From positions 1,488,001-1,552,000 of the forward strand of contig OY734803.1 of the NCBI GenBank assembly GCA_963457535.1: a DNA stretch of 64,000 nucleotides, in the 5' to 3' direction. Under the pieces are notes generated by a model. The model saw nothing but the letters and a program-made list of their open reading frames with translations, ran no database searches and was not told where the DNA came from. A program made the position numbers and the translations under genes. This DNA comes from JAHRAW01 sp028066695 (lineage in GTDB: Bacteria; Pseudomonadota; Gammaproteobacteria; Arenicellales; Poriferihabitantaceae). Positions 17,851-25,836 of this stretch are shown in pieces. Every line of letters starts with the position of its first letter. Position 1 is the stretch's first letter.

Positions 17851-17851
17851 G

Positions 17852-18607
17852 ATGCTGCTGATACCGGCGATAGATTTGCAGGGCGGCAACTGCGTGCGGC
17901 TGCGCCAAGGCGACCGCAAGGAAGTCACGGTGTTTTCCAACGACCCGGTGGAAGTCGCGGCGCGCTGGGTGGATGCCGGCGCGCGCCGGCTGCACATCGT
18001 GGATCTGGACGGCGCGCAAAGCGGCGAGCCGGTCAACGCCGATGTCATTCGCGCAATCGCCGAGCGCTACCCGGATTTGCCGATTCAGGCCGGCGGCGGC
18101 ATTCGCACCGAGGACAGCGTGGACGCCTACATTCAGGCCGGCGTGCGCTATGTGATCATCGGCACGCAGGCGGTGGTGGAACCGCACTTCATCAGCGACT
18201 TGTGCGCCGAATATCCGACGCATGTGATCATCGGCCTGGACGCGCGCGACGGAAAAGTCGCGACCGAGGGCTGGTCCAAACTCTCGCGCCACGATGTCAT
18301 TGACATGGCGCAGCACTTTGAATCGGACGGCGTGGAGGCGATCATCTACACCGACATCGCGCGCGACGGAATGATGCAGGGGGTCAACATTGAATCCACG
18401 CTGCGGCTCGCCGAGGCGGTCAACATTCCGGTGATCGCCGCCGGCGGCATTCACAACATTGAAAATCTAAAAAAACTCGCGGCCGTGTCCGGCTCCGGCA
18501 TCATCGGCGCAATCACCGGGCGCGCGATTTACGAAGGCAAACTGGATTTCGCCGAAGGGCAGCGCGCCGCCGACGAAATCTCCGGGCAGGGCTCGTTCGG
18601 CCTGTGA
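17852..18607 (+). CDS. hisA: ProFAR isomerase HisA
   Basis: HisA isomerises the aminoaldose of the ProFAR intermediate to PRFAR. It is a 251-residue TIM barrel with the general-acid/base aspartates in IPAIDLQGG (residue 8) and YTDIARDGMM (near 130). Phosphate-binding glycine segments are QAGGGIRT and AAGGIHN. The ATG lies one base after the hisH stop. The stop overlaps a GTG at 18604, one of the two possible hisF starts. Confidence 0.96.
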   Translation: MLLIPAIDLQGGNCVRLRQGDRKEVTVFSNDPVEVAARWVDAGARRLHIVDLDGAQSGEPVNADVIRAIAERYPDLPIQAGGGIRTEDSVDAYIQAGVRYVIIGTQAVVEPHFISDLCAEYPTHVIIGLDARDGKVATEGWSKLSRHDVIDMAQHFESDGVEAIIYTDIARDGMMQGVNIESTLRLAEAVNIPVIAAGGIHNIENLKKLAAVSGSGIIGAITGRAIYEGKLDFAEGQRAADEISGQGSFGL

Positions 18608-18642
18608 CGCCGGCCGCGCTTTCTTGCTCCCCGGTTTCCCAA

Positions 18643-19404
18643 ATGCCGCCGCTCGCCAAACGCGTCATTCCGTGCCTTGATGTGGACGCCGGACGCGTGG
18701 TCAAGGGTGTGCGCTTTGTGGACATCGTGGACGCCGGCGATCCGGTGGAGGCGGCGCGGCGTTACGACCGCCAAGGCGCAGACGAAATCGCCTTTCTGGA
18801 CATTACCGCGAGTTCCGACGCGCGCGGCACCATCGCCGATGTGGTGGAGCGCGTCGCCGCCGAAGTGTTCATTCCGCTGACCGTCGGCGGCGGCGTGCGC
18901 TCGGTGGAGGATGTGCGCAAACTGTTGCGCGCCGGCGCGGACAAAGTTTCCATCAACACCGCCGCGGTGGAGCGCCCCGAACTGGTGCGCGAGGCGGCCG
19001 CGCATTTCGGCAGCCAGTGCATCGTGGTGGCGATAGACGCAAAGCGCGTTGGCAATTCATGGGAAGTGCACACCCACGGCGGCCGCCGCGCGCGCGGACT
19101 GGACGCATTGGACTGGGCGCGCAAAATGGAGGACTTCGGCGCGGGCGAATTGCTGCTGACCAGCATGGACCGCGACGGCACGCGCGACGGTTTTGATTTG
19201 GATCTGACCGCGCAAGTCGCCGATGCGGTGCATGTGCCGGTGATCGCCTCGGGCGGCGTCGGCGGGTTGCGCCACCTCGCCGACGGCGTGCTGAAAGGGC
19301 GCGCCGACGCGGTGCTCGCCGCGAGCATTTTTCATTTCGGCGAATACACGCTGCGCCAGGCGAAACAATTCATGGCCGAGCAGGGCATTGAGGTGCGATT
19401 GTGA
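18643..19404 (+). CDS. hisF: Imidazole glycerol phosphate synthase cyclase subunit HisF
   Basis: With HisH it makes imidazoleglycerol phosphate and AICAR from PRFAR. The 253-residue barrel starts PPLAKRVIPCLDVDAGRV, with the catalytic aspartate of CLDVD, and has the second aspartate in TSMDRDGTRDGFD. ATG 18643 gives the standard N-terminus. A GTG at 18604 overlaps the hisA stop and would add 13 residues unlike the family. The stop overlaps the hisI GTG by four bases. Confidence 0.96.
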   Translation: MPPLAKRVIPCLDVDAGRVVKGVRFVDIVDAGDPVEAARRYDRQGADEIAFLDITASSDARGTIADVVERVAAEVFIPLTVGGGVRSVEDVRKLLRAGADKVSINTAAVERPELVREAAAHFGSQCIVVAIDAKRVGNSWEVHTHGGRRARGLDALDWARKMEDFGAGELLLTSMDRDGTRDGFDLDLTAQVADAVHVPVIASGGVGGLRHLADGVLKGRADAVLAASIFHFGEYTLRQAKQFMAEQGIEVRL

Positions 19405-19805
19405 AAGTCGCGCCGGAGTTGCTGGACGAAGTGCGCTGGGACCAGGCCGGCCTGATTCCGGCGATCGCGCAGGACCACGCCGACGGCGCGGTGCTGATGG
19501 TCGCGTGGATGAACCGCGAGTCGCTCGCCGCGAGCATTGAAGAGGGGCGCGCGGTGTATTATTCGCGTTCGCGCCGCAAGTTGTGGCGCAAAGGCGAGGA
19601 ATCCGGCAACCGGCAAATCCTGCGCGAAATTCGCCTGGACTGCGACGGCGACACGCTGCTGTTGCGCGTGGAGCAAATCGGCGGCATCGCCTGCCACACC
19701 GGGCGGCGCAGTTGTTTTTACCGCCTTCTGGAAAACGGCGCGTGGCGCGATGTTGAGCCGGTGCTGAAAGACCCGCGCGAAATGTATCCGCCGAAGCGCG
19801 GATAA
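19401..19805 (+). CDS. hisI: Phosphoribosyl-AMP cyclohydrolase HisI
   Basis: Third step of histidine synthesis. The 134-residue protein has the Zn/Mg ligands in DCDGDTLLLRVEQ and the cysteines of GIACHTGRRSCFYR. GTG 19401 overlaps the hisF stop (GTGA). It is the stand-alone cyclohydrolase. The phosphoribosyl-ATP pyrophosphatase domain or gene (hisE), usually fused or next in line, is absent: the next gene is tatA, 43 nt on. Confidence 0.95.
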   Translation: MKVAPELLDEVRWDQAGLIPAIAQDHADGAVLMVAWMNRESLAASIEEGRAVYYSRSRRKLWRKGEESGNRQILREIRLDCDGDTLLLRVEQIGGIACHTGRRSCFYRLLENGAWRDVEPVLKDPREMYPPKRG

Positions 19806-19810
19806 TTCGC

Positions 19811-19816
19811 TACAAT
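19811..19816 (+). promoter_or_regulatory. Candidate -10 element TACAAT for tatA
   Basis: TTCGCTACAAT right after the hisI stop repeats the 11-mer seen at 6305-6315. It lies 32 nt before the tatA ATG, which has GGAG at -8. It could give tat its own promoter apart from his transcription. Confidence 0.4.
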
Positions 19817-19848
19817 CCGTTTGAGACCATCACAACCCGGAGAAAATC

Positions 19849-20091
19849 ATGGGCATTGGCGGCATAGGCATTTGGCAGTTGCTGATCATTTTGGTGATCG
19901 TGCTGCTGCTGTTCGGCACCAAGAAACTGAAAAACATCGGCGGCGACCTCGGCGGCGCAATCCGCAGTTTCAAAAAAGCGGTGAGCGATGACAAAGGCGG
20001 CGCGAAAAAAGTCGGCGACGACGCGGCGAAATCCGCGGACGGTGATTCCGCGGCCGCGCCCGATGAAGTTCGGCGCGAAAAGAGCGGCTGA
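19849..20091 (+). CDS. tatA: Twin-arginine translocase subunit TatA
   Basis: TatA forms the protein-conducting part of the Tat export path for folded proteins. The 80-residue product has the N-terminal membrane helix (IWQLLIILVIVLLLF), the hinge FGTKKL, an amphipathic helix (LGGAIRSFKKAV) and an acidic/polar tail. The ribosome site CGGAG lies just upstream. tatB and tatC follow. Two solute-binding proteins in this window (27589 and 57145) carry RR signals and are likely clients. Confidence 0.95.
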   Translation: MGIGGIGIWQLLIILVIVLLLFGTKKLKNIGGDLGGAIRSFKKAVSDDKGGAKKVGDDAAKSADGDSAAAPDEVRREKSG

Positions 20092-20121
20092 TTTTTCCGC
20101 CGCGCCCGGCGGCGCGTTCGC

Positions 20122-20622
20122 ATGTTTGATGTCGGTTTCTGGGAGTTGGCGCTGCTCGGCGCGATCGCGCTGCTCATCATCGGGCCCGAGCGCATGCCGG
20201 CGGCGGCGCGCACCGCCGGTTTGTGGGTCGGCCGCGCGCGCCGCATTTTGCGCGAGGCCAAGTCCGATTTGGACCGCGAGTTGCGCGCCGACGCGTCGGG
20301 CCTGAATTTGGGCGGCATAAAAGACGACATTGAAAAAGCCGGCGCGGAATTGCGCGACGCCGGCGCGGCAGGCGGCGACGAGTTTCGCCGGACTTTTGAG
20401 GAGGCCGCTCCGTTTGTTGAGGAGAAAAAAAGTCCCGCGAAAAAGTCGGGGAAGAAAAAATCCTCGGCGAAAAAGTCCGTCGGAAAATCCGCGAAGAAAA
20501 AGTCCCGCGGAAAAGTCCCGGCGAAAATGTCGGGAAGCGGGGCCGCGAAAAAACCTTCCCGTAAAAAAGCCTCCAAGAAAAAGGCGGCCAAAAAAACCGC
20601 TTCCAAAAAACGCGCGTCGTAA
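20122..20622 (+). CDS. tatB: Twin-arginine translocase subunit TatB
   Basis: TatB partners TatC in binding twin-arginine signals. It has the TatB-type N-terminus MFDVGFWELALLGAIALLIIGPERMP (helix, then the GPE motif) and an amphipathic helix. The 166-residue length includes an unusual C-terminal half, about residues 100-166, made almost only of Lys, Ala and Ser. The DNA of this tail is a slippery tract of GCGAAAAAGTCC-like units and holds one copy of the recurrent decamer CCGCGGAAAA (20505-20514). Confidence 0.93.
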   Translation: MFDVGFWELALLGAIALLIIGPERMPAAARTAGLWVGRARRILREAKSDLDRELRADASGLNLGGIKDDIEKAGAELRDAGAAGGDEFRRTFEEAAPFVEEKKSPAKKSGKKKSSAKKSVGKSAKKKSRGKVPAKMSGSGAAKKPSRKKASKKKAAKKTASKKRAS

Positions 20623-20627
20623 TGTGC

Positions 20628-20633
20628 TACCAT
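20628..20633 (+). promoter_or_regulatory. Candidate -10 element TACCAT before the tatC leader
   Basis: TGTGCTACCAT resembles the CGCTACAAT elements elsewhere in the window. A start about 7 nt downstream (near 20641) would place the structured leader exactly at the 5' end of a tatC mRNA. Confidence 0.3.
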
Positions 20634-20640
20634 TCCGCGA

Positions 20641-20814
20641 ACAATAAGGGGAGGGCGCAACCTCCAGAGAGTAGCCGGGCGGTGCTACTCCCATACCCGG
20701 CCTCTTCCGGCTGGATTGCCCCTATACTCATACGATCCAGCCACCGAAGCAATGACCGCGCCCTGAAAGTCATAAGGTAAAAGGCCCGGGAACCGCCCAC
20801 TCCATTCCCCGTTT
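20641..20814 (+). ncRNA. Structured leader or small RNA between tatB and tatC
   Basis: This 174-nt spacer is less GC-rich than its neighbours and full of paired segments. Hairpins: GGAGG/CCTCC (20650-20654 with 20661-20665), GAGTAGC/GCTACTC (20669-20675 with 20684-20690) and GGCTGGAT/ATCCAGCC (20709-20716 with 20735-20742). The loop of the second hairpin, GGGCGGT (20677-20683), is also complementary to ACCGCCC (20792-20798), 16 nt before the tatC ATG. GGGG at 20648-20651 can pair with CCCC at 20719-20722. It is not a tRNA and lacks the conserved loop of the SRP RNA. Whether it acts in cis on tatC or as a separate RNA cannot be told. Confidence 0.45.
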
Positions 20815-21570
20815 ATGTCCGACCACGCCGAAGGCACGCTCGTCTCGCACTTGGTGGAGTTGCGCGACCGCCTGTTGCGCGGCGTCATCGCGGTGCTGGT
20901 GGTGTTCGTGGCGTTCGCGCCGTTCGCCAATGACTTGTATGAATTGCTGGCGCGGCCGCTGATGTCGGCGCTGCCGGCCGGCAACAGCATGATTTCCACC
21001 GAGCCGCACGGGCCGTTTTTCGTGCCGTTTAAATTCGCGCTGGCCTGCGCGTTCGCGGTCGCGGTGCCGTATCTCCTCTATCAAATCTGGGCGTTCGTCG
21101 CGCCGGGACTCTACGCGCACGAAAGGCGGCTGGTGGTGCCGCTGCTTTTGTCCAGCAGCGTTTTGTTCTACCTCGGCATCGCTTTTTCGTATTTCGTGGT
21201 GTTCCCGATCATCTTCGCGTTTTTCGCGAGCACCGCGCCCGAGGGCGTGGCGGTGATGACCGACATCAACGCCTACCTCGCCTTCGTGATCAAATTATTT
21301 TTCGCGTTCGGAGTCGCCTTTGAAGTGCCGGTGGCGACGCTGCTGTTGATTCGCATGGGCGTAACTTCCGTGGAAAAGTTGCGCGCCAAACGCCCCTACA
21401 TCATCATCGGCGCGTTCGTCATGGGCATGCTGCTGACGCCGCCCGACATTTTTTCGCAGACGCTGCTGGCGCTGCCGGTGTGGCTGCTGTTTGAGGCCGG
21501 GCTTTTGTGCGCGAAATATTTGCTGCCGAAACACGCGGGGATTATTGAAACGGAAAACGCAAATGACTGA
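20815..21570 (+). CDS. tatC: Twin-arginine translocase subunit TatC
   Basis: TatC is the polytopic receptor for twin-arginine signal peptides. The 251-residue protein has six hydrophobic helices and typical motifs: SHLVELRDRLLR at the N-terminus, PFFVPFKFAL, and ALPVWLLFEAG in the last part. It lies 192 nt after tatB, a larger gap than between other genes here, filled by a structured segment. No Shine-Dalgarno site is visible. Its end overlaps the nadE start by 8 nt. Confidence 0.95.
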   Translation: MSDHAEGTLVSHLVELRDRLLRGVIAVLVVFVAFAPFANDLYELLARPLMSALPAGNSMISTEPHGPFFVPFKFALACAFAVAVPYLLYQIWAFVAPGLYAHERRLVVPLLLSSSVLFYLGIAFSYFVVFPIIFAFFASTAPEGVAVMTDINAYLAFVIKLFFAFGVAFEVPVATLLLIRMGVTSVEKLRAKRPYIIIGAFVMGMLLTPPDIFSQTLLALPVWLLFEAGLLCAKYLLPKHAGIIETENAND

Positions 21571-23179
21571 GGCGCGTTTCGCGCTGGCGCAGATCAACAC
21601 CACGGTTGGCGACCTCGGCGGCAACCGCGAAAAAATTCTGCGCGCCGCCGCGGCCGCGCGCGGGCGCGCCGACGCAATCATTTTTCCGGAACTCGCGGTC
21701 AGCGGGTATCCGCCCGAGGATTTGCTTTTGCGCGGCGATTTTTTGCGCGCCTGCGCGCGGAGTTTGGCGCAAATCAAAAAAGCGGCGCGCGGCATTGATG
21801 TCATCGTCGGTCACCCGCTCTTGGAGGGGGAAAAGGTTTACAACGCGCTTTCATTGTTGCGCGGCGGAAAAACGCGCGCGCTCTACCGCAAACGCTGCCT
21901 GCCGAATTACGCGGTATTTGACGAGAAGCGCTATTTCCACGCCGGCCGCGAGGCCTGCGTCGCGGAAATTAAAGGCCTGCGCGCCGGCCTTTGCATCTGC
22001 GAGGACATCTGGCGCGACGCCGCGGCGCGCGAGAGCGCGAAACGCGGCGCGGATTTGCTGGTGTGCATCAACGCCTCGCCGTTTCACAACGAGCAGATGT
22101 TTGCGCGCGAAGAAGGCGTGGTCATAAAAAAAGCGCGCCGCCACAAATTGCCGATGATTTATTTAAACCAGGTCGGCGGCCAGGACGAATTGGTGTTTGA
22201 CGGCTCGTCGCTCGCGGTCAACGCCGGCGGCGAAGTCGCGGCGCGATTGCCGGCGTTTGAAGAGGCGATTCAAGTCGCGGTGTTTCGGCGCGGCGCGTTT
22301 GAATGCGCCGCCCCGGCCGAACGCCCCGAAGGCGCGGAATTGATTTACCGCGCGCTGGTCGCCGGCGTGCGCGACTACATTTGCAAAAACAACTTCCGCG
22401 GAGTCGCGCTCGGACTTTCCGGCGGCGTGGATTCGGCGGTGACGCTGGCAATCGCCGCGGACGCCATCGGCGCAAAGCGGGTGATGGCGGTGATGATGCC
22501 GTCGCGCCACACCGCGGCGATGAGTATTGAAGACGCGCGCGCGCAGGCGGCATCGTTCGGCGCGCGCTTTGAAAAAATTTCCATAGAGCCGCTGTATCGC
22601 GCCGCGCTGCAACAACTCGCGCCGCTTTTTAAGGGGCGCGCGCCCGGCACGGCCGAGGAAAATTTGCAAGCGCGCTGCCGCGGCATGCTGCTGATGGCGC
22701 TGTCCAACAAGTTCGGTTATATGCTGCTGAACACCGGCAACAAAAGCGAAATGGCGGTCGGCTACGCCACGCTTTACGGCGACATGGCCGGCGGTTTTTC
22801 CGCGCTGAAAGATGTGCCGAAAGAAATGGTCTACCAACTCGCGCGTTACCGCAACCGCGCCGCCGGGCGCGAAATAATTCCGCGGCGCGTGCTGGAACGC
22901 GCGCCGAGCGCCGAACTCGCGCCCAATCAAAAAGACGAAGACACTTTGCCGCCGTATGCGGCGCTGGATCCGATTCTGGAGGCGTTTGTTCGCGACGACC
23001 GCGCAGTGGAGGAAATCATCGCCGCCGGTTTTGACGCGGACAGCGTGCATCGCGTGGTAAAGATGGTCGCGGCGAACGAATACAAGCGGCGGCAGTCGCC
23101 GCCGGGCGTGCGCGTAACCTCGCGCGCTTTCGGCAAGGACCGGCGTTATCCGATCACTTCGCGGTTTTTCCGCGGGTAA
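21563..23179 (+). CDS. nadE: Glutamine-dependent NAD+ synthetase
   Basis: Last step of NAD synthesis, amidating nicotinate adenine dinucleotide. The 538-residue enzyme has an N-terminal nitrilase-type glutaminase with the Glu-Lys-Cys triad in IFPELAVSGYPPED, YRKRCLPNYAVFDE and GLCICEDIW. The C-terminal ATP pyrophosphatase has the P-loop ALGLSGGVDSAVT (near 290). ATG 21563 overlaps the tatC stop; the open frame upstream of it is shadow. nadA and nadD are elsewhere in the window, so three of the late NAD genes are present but unlinked. Confidence 0.95.
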   Translation: MTEARFALAQINTTVGDLGGNREKILRAAAAARGRADAIIFPELAVSGYPPEDLLLRGDFLRACARSLAQIKKAARGIDVIVGHPLLEGEKVYNALSLLRGGKTRALYRKRCLPNYAVFDEKRYFHAGREACVAEIKGLRAGLCICEDIWRDAAARESAKRGADLLVCINASPFHNEQMFAREEGVVIKKARRHKLPMIYLNQVGGQDELVFDGSSLAVNAGGEVAARLPAFEEAIQVAVFRRGAFECAAPAERPEGAELIYRALVAGVRDYICKNNFRGVALGLSGGVDSAVTLAIAADAIGAKRVMAVMMPSRHTAAMSIEDARAQAASFGARFEKISIEPLYRAALQQLAPLFKGRAPGTAEENLQARCRGMLLMALSNKFGYMLLNTGNKSEMAVGYATLYGDMAGGFSALKDVPKEMVYQLARYRNRAAGREIIPRRVLERAPSAELAPNQKDEDTLPPYAALDPILEAFVRDDRAVEEIIAAGFDADSVHRVVKMVAANEYKRRQSPPGVRVTSRAFGKDRRYPITSRFFRG

Positions 23180-23201
23180 TTTTCTCCGCCGTTTTTGCGC
23201 G

Positions 23202-23912
23202 TTACATCCGCAACAACTGCCACTCGCCGCGCACGAAACCGAAAATCGGCCGGAAGTTAATTTTGTAATCCATCTTCGCGCAGCCGCGCACCCAGTGGCC
23301 GAGATACAGCCACTCCAAATCCATGCCGCGCACATATTCAATTTGCCGGGTGATGGCGAAGGTGCCGAGGCTGCGCGCGTGCAGTTCCGGCTCAAAAAAA
23401 GTGTAGACCGCCGACATGCCGTCCTCGGGCAAATCGCACACCGAAACCGCGGCGAGTTTGCCGTTCAGGCGGTGCTCCATGAAAACCGTCTCCACCGACG
23501 AGCGCACCATGGATTCGCGGTATTGCGCCGGGTCGGAGTGGTCCATCAAATCGCCGCGGTGCCGCCACGACTGGTAGCGGCAGTAAAGTTCAAAATGCTC
23601 GCGTTCAAACGCGGCCGGTTTAATTTCCGAGCGCACATCGCGGTTGCGCGCGATGGCGCGGCGTTGCGCGCGGTTCGGGCGGTATTCGCGCGCCGGCACG
23701 CGCACCGAAACGCACGCCTGGCAATTGCCGCAATGCGGGCGGTAAATGCTCGCGCCGCTGCGGCGAAACCCGGCCTTCAACAGCGCGCCGAACAGCGCGG
23801 CGTCCACGCGGCGCGCCGGGCCCAGCAATAAAGTGGACGCGGTTTTGCCGGCGAGATACGGGCAGCGGTGCGGCGTGGACAGATAGAGTTTGGGTTCGCT
23901 TTCGGTGTTCAT
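23202..23912 (-). CDS. bpt: Aspartate/glutamate leucyltransferase Bpt
   Basis: Bpt adds leucine to N-terminal Asp/Glu of proteins in the bacterial N-degron route. The 236-residue length and motifs fit: HRCPYLAGKTASTLLL, YRPHCGNCQACVSVRVP (the Cys cluster) and EWLYLGHWVRGCAKMDYK near the end. It lies 5 nt after aat on the same strand. The two transferases act in the same pathway, so they probably share an mRNA. Confidence 0.94.
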   Translation of the reverse strand: MNTESEPKLYLSTPHRCPYLAGKTASTLLLGPARRVDAALFGALLKAGFRRSGASIYRPHCGNCQACVSVRVPAREYRPNRAQRRAIARNRDVRSEIKPAAFEREHFELYCRYQSWRHRGDLMDHSDPAQYRESMVRSSVETVFMEHRLNGKLAAVSVCDLPEDGMSAVYTFFEPELHARSLGTFAITRQIEYVRGMDLEWLYLGHWVRGCAKMDYKINFRPIFGFVRGEWQLLRM

Positions 23913-23917
23913 TTTGA

Positions 23918-24724
23918 TCAGGCGTTTTCCGCGGAGTTTTTCACGGCGCTTTTTTCGGCGGAGTTTCCCCCGGCATTTTCCGCGGCGCTTTTTTCTTCGC
24001 CGGCATTTTCGCGGACATTTTCATCGCCATAAGCGGCCCAACTCCCCGGCCGCCCGCGCAAACGCAACGCGGCGCGCAACTTGCGCATAAATTCCGCGCG
24101 CGGAATTTCCACCGCGCCGAGCCGCAGCAAATGCGCCGAGCGCACCTGGCAATCCACCAATTGAAAATCCCAGCGCACCAGCATCTCCATCAGCCGCGCC
24201 AGCGCGGCCTTGGACGCGTCGTCGGCGCGGCTGAACATGCTCTCGCCGAAAAACACGCCGCCGAGCGCGACTCCGTATAAACCGCCGACCAATTTTCCGC
24301 GCCGCCAGATTTCGGCGGAATGCGCGATGCCGGCGCGGTGCAGCGCGGTGTAGGCGCGCGCCATTTCCGGCGTAATCCAACTCGGCGCGGACGCGCCGCC
24401 GTTTTGCGCGCCGGCGCGCGGGCGCGGCGCCGCGCATTCTTCAATCACGCGCGCGAACGCGGTGTCCATCGCAAAACGAAAGTTTTCGCGCCGCATGGTT
24501 TTTCGCAGGCTGCGCGCCGGTTTAAATTGCGCCGGAAACAGCACGCAGCGCGGGTCCGGCGACCACCACAAAATCGGCTCGCCCGGCGCATACCACGGAA
24601 AAATCCCGCCGCGATACGCGGCCAGCAAACGCCGCTCGCTCAGGTCGCCGCCGACCGCCAGCAACCCTTCCGCGCTGGCCGCTTCCGGCGGCGGGAATTC
24701 CGCCGAACGATAGGTTTGGATCAT
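23918..24724 (-). CDS. aat: Leucyl/phenylalanyl-tRNA-protein transferase Aat
   Basis: Aat adds Leu or Phe to N-terminal Lys/Arg of proteins, marking them for ClpAP. Motifs include GGDLSERRLLAAYRGGIFPWY, PILWWSPDPRCVL and the ending FQLVDCQVRSAHLLRLGA. ATG 24724 (MIQTYRSAEFP) is the family start. The 268-residue product is longer than usual (about 230) because of a C-terminal tail of about 33 residues, rich in Glu, Asn, Ala, Ser and Lys. That tail is encoded by simple repeats containing TTTTCCGCGG twice. Confidence 0.93.
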   Translation of the reverse strand: MIQTYRSAEFPPPEAASAEGLLAVGGDLSERRLLAAYRGGIFPWYAPGEPILWWSPDPRCVLFPAQFKPARSLRKTMRRENFRFAMDTAFARVIEECAAPRPRAGAQNGGASAPSWITPEMARAYTALHRAGIAHSAEIWRRGKLVGGLYGVALGGVFFGESMFSRADDASKAALARLMEMLVRWDFQLVDCQVRSAHLLRLGAVEIPRAEFMRKLRAALRLRGRPGSWAAYGDENVRENAGEEKSAAENAGGNSAEKSAVKNSAENA

Positions 24725-24770
24725 GGCGCAATTGGCGCGATTGGTATGCGCGAACGATAACAGATAAATG

Positions 24771-24776
24771 TATATT
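24771..24776 (+). promoter_or_regulatory. Candidate -10 TATATT very close to the tsaD start
   Basis: TATATT ends 6 nt before the tsaD ATG, and no Shine-Dalgarno sequence lies between. If used, transcription would start at or next to the start codon, giving a leaderless mRNA. Confidence 0.4.
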
Positions 24777-24782
24777 TCGCCG

Positions 24783-25805
24783 ATGCGCGTGCTCGGCATT
24801 GAGACCTCCTGCGACGACACCGCGGTCGCGCTGTATGACGGCGCGAGCGGCGCGCTCGCGCAACTGCGCGAGTCGCAGGCCGATTTGCACAATCAATACG
24901 GCGGCGTGGTGCCGGAACTGGCCGCGCGCGACCACATTCGCGCGCTGCTGCCGCTGATTGACCGGCTTCTTAAAGAAAACGGAAAAGAGGCGCGCCCCGA
25001 CGCAATCGCCTACACCGCCGGGCCGGGCCTGGCCGGCGCGCTTTTGGTCGGCGCGTCGCTCGGCGACGGATTGGCGCGCGCCTGGAATGTGCCGGCGCTC
25101 GGCGTGCATCACATGGAGGGGCATTTGCTCGCGCCGCTGTTGGAATTTGAACTGGCGAAAAAACCGCCGCCGCGCACGCCGATGCTCGCGCTGCTGGTTT
25201 CCGGCGGGCACACCATGCTGGTGGATGTCGCGGAGATTGGCGACTACCGCATTCTCGGGCGCACTTTGGACGACGCGGCCGGCGAGGCGTTTGACAAGAC
25301 CGCGAAGTTGCTCGGGCTCGGCTATCCCGGCGGGCCGGCGGTTTCCGCGGCGGCGCGCGACGGGCGCGACGGCCGGTTCACTTTCGCGCGCCCGATGGCC
25401 GGCCATGCCGGGCTGGACTTCAGTTTCAGCGGATTAAAGACGCAGGTGCGAACCGCGGCCGAGCGCGCCGGCGATCTTGACCGGCAAACCGTCGCCGACA
25501 TCGCGCTCGCCTTTGAACAGGCCGCGGTGGATTCGCTGGTCATTAAATGCCGCCGCGCACTGCAACAAAGCGGCCGGCGGCGATTGGCAGTGTCCGGCGG
25601 AGTCGCCGCAAACCGCCGATTGCGCGAAGAGTTGCAGCAAGTCGCCGGCGAACTCGGCGTAGAAGTATTCGCGCCGCGCCCGGAATTGTGCACCGACAAC
25701 GGCGCGATGATCGCCTATGCCGGGCACATGCGTCTGTCCATGCCGAAGTCGCGTGCATCAAAAAAGATGGAAGTGCGCCCGCGCTGGAGTTTGGAGGAGA
25801 TTTAA
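24783..25805 (+). CDS. tsaD: tRNA threonylcarbamoyladenosine transferase subunit TsaD
   Basis: TsaD transfers the threonylcarbamoyl group to A37 of ANN-decoding tRNAs. The 340-residue ASKHA-fold protein shows VLGIETSCDDTAVAL, GVVPELAARDHIRAL, the metal-binding GVHHMEGH (near 115), LLVSGGHTML and SGGVAANRRLRE. It ends CTDNGAMIAYAGH plus a short tail. ATG 24783 gives the standard start; the frame is open to 24768. The gene is divergent from aat. Confidence 0.96.
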   Translation: MRVLGIETSCDDTAVALYDGASGALAQLRESQADLHNQYGGVVPELAARDHIRALLPLIDRLLKENGKEARPDAIAYTAGPGLAGALLVGASLGDGLARAWNVPALGVHHMEGHLLAPLLEFELAKKPPPRTPMLALLVSGGHTMLVDVAEIGDYRILGRTLDDAAGEAFDKTAKLLGLGYPGGPAVSAAARDGRDGRFTFARPMAGHAGLDFSFSGLKTQVRTAAERAGDLDRQTVADIALAFEQAAVDSLVIKCRRALQQSGRRRLAVSGGVAANRRLREELQQVAGELGVEVFAPRPELCTDNGAMIAYAGHMRLSMPKSRASKKMEVRPRWSLEEI

Positions 25806-25836
25806 TCGCGGCGGTTTTTTCATGGATGGGGCGCGC

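Noticed and set aside
20641..20814. SRP RNA, tRNA or tmRNA in the tatB-tatC spacer
   Set aside because: No GGAAG/AGCA-type SRP tip, no cloverleaf with TTCRA, and no tRNA-like ends.
20685..20999. Minus-strand frame running from tatC into the tatB-tatC spacer
   Set aside because: Its part in the spacer reads smoothly, but the rest is antisense to tatC. The spacer is better explained by paired RNA segments.
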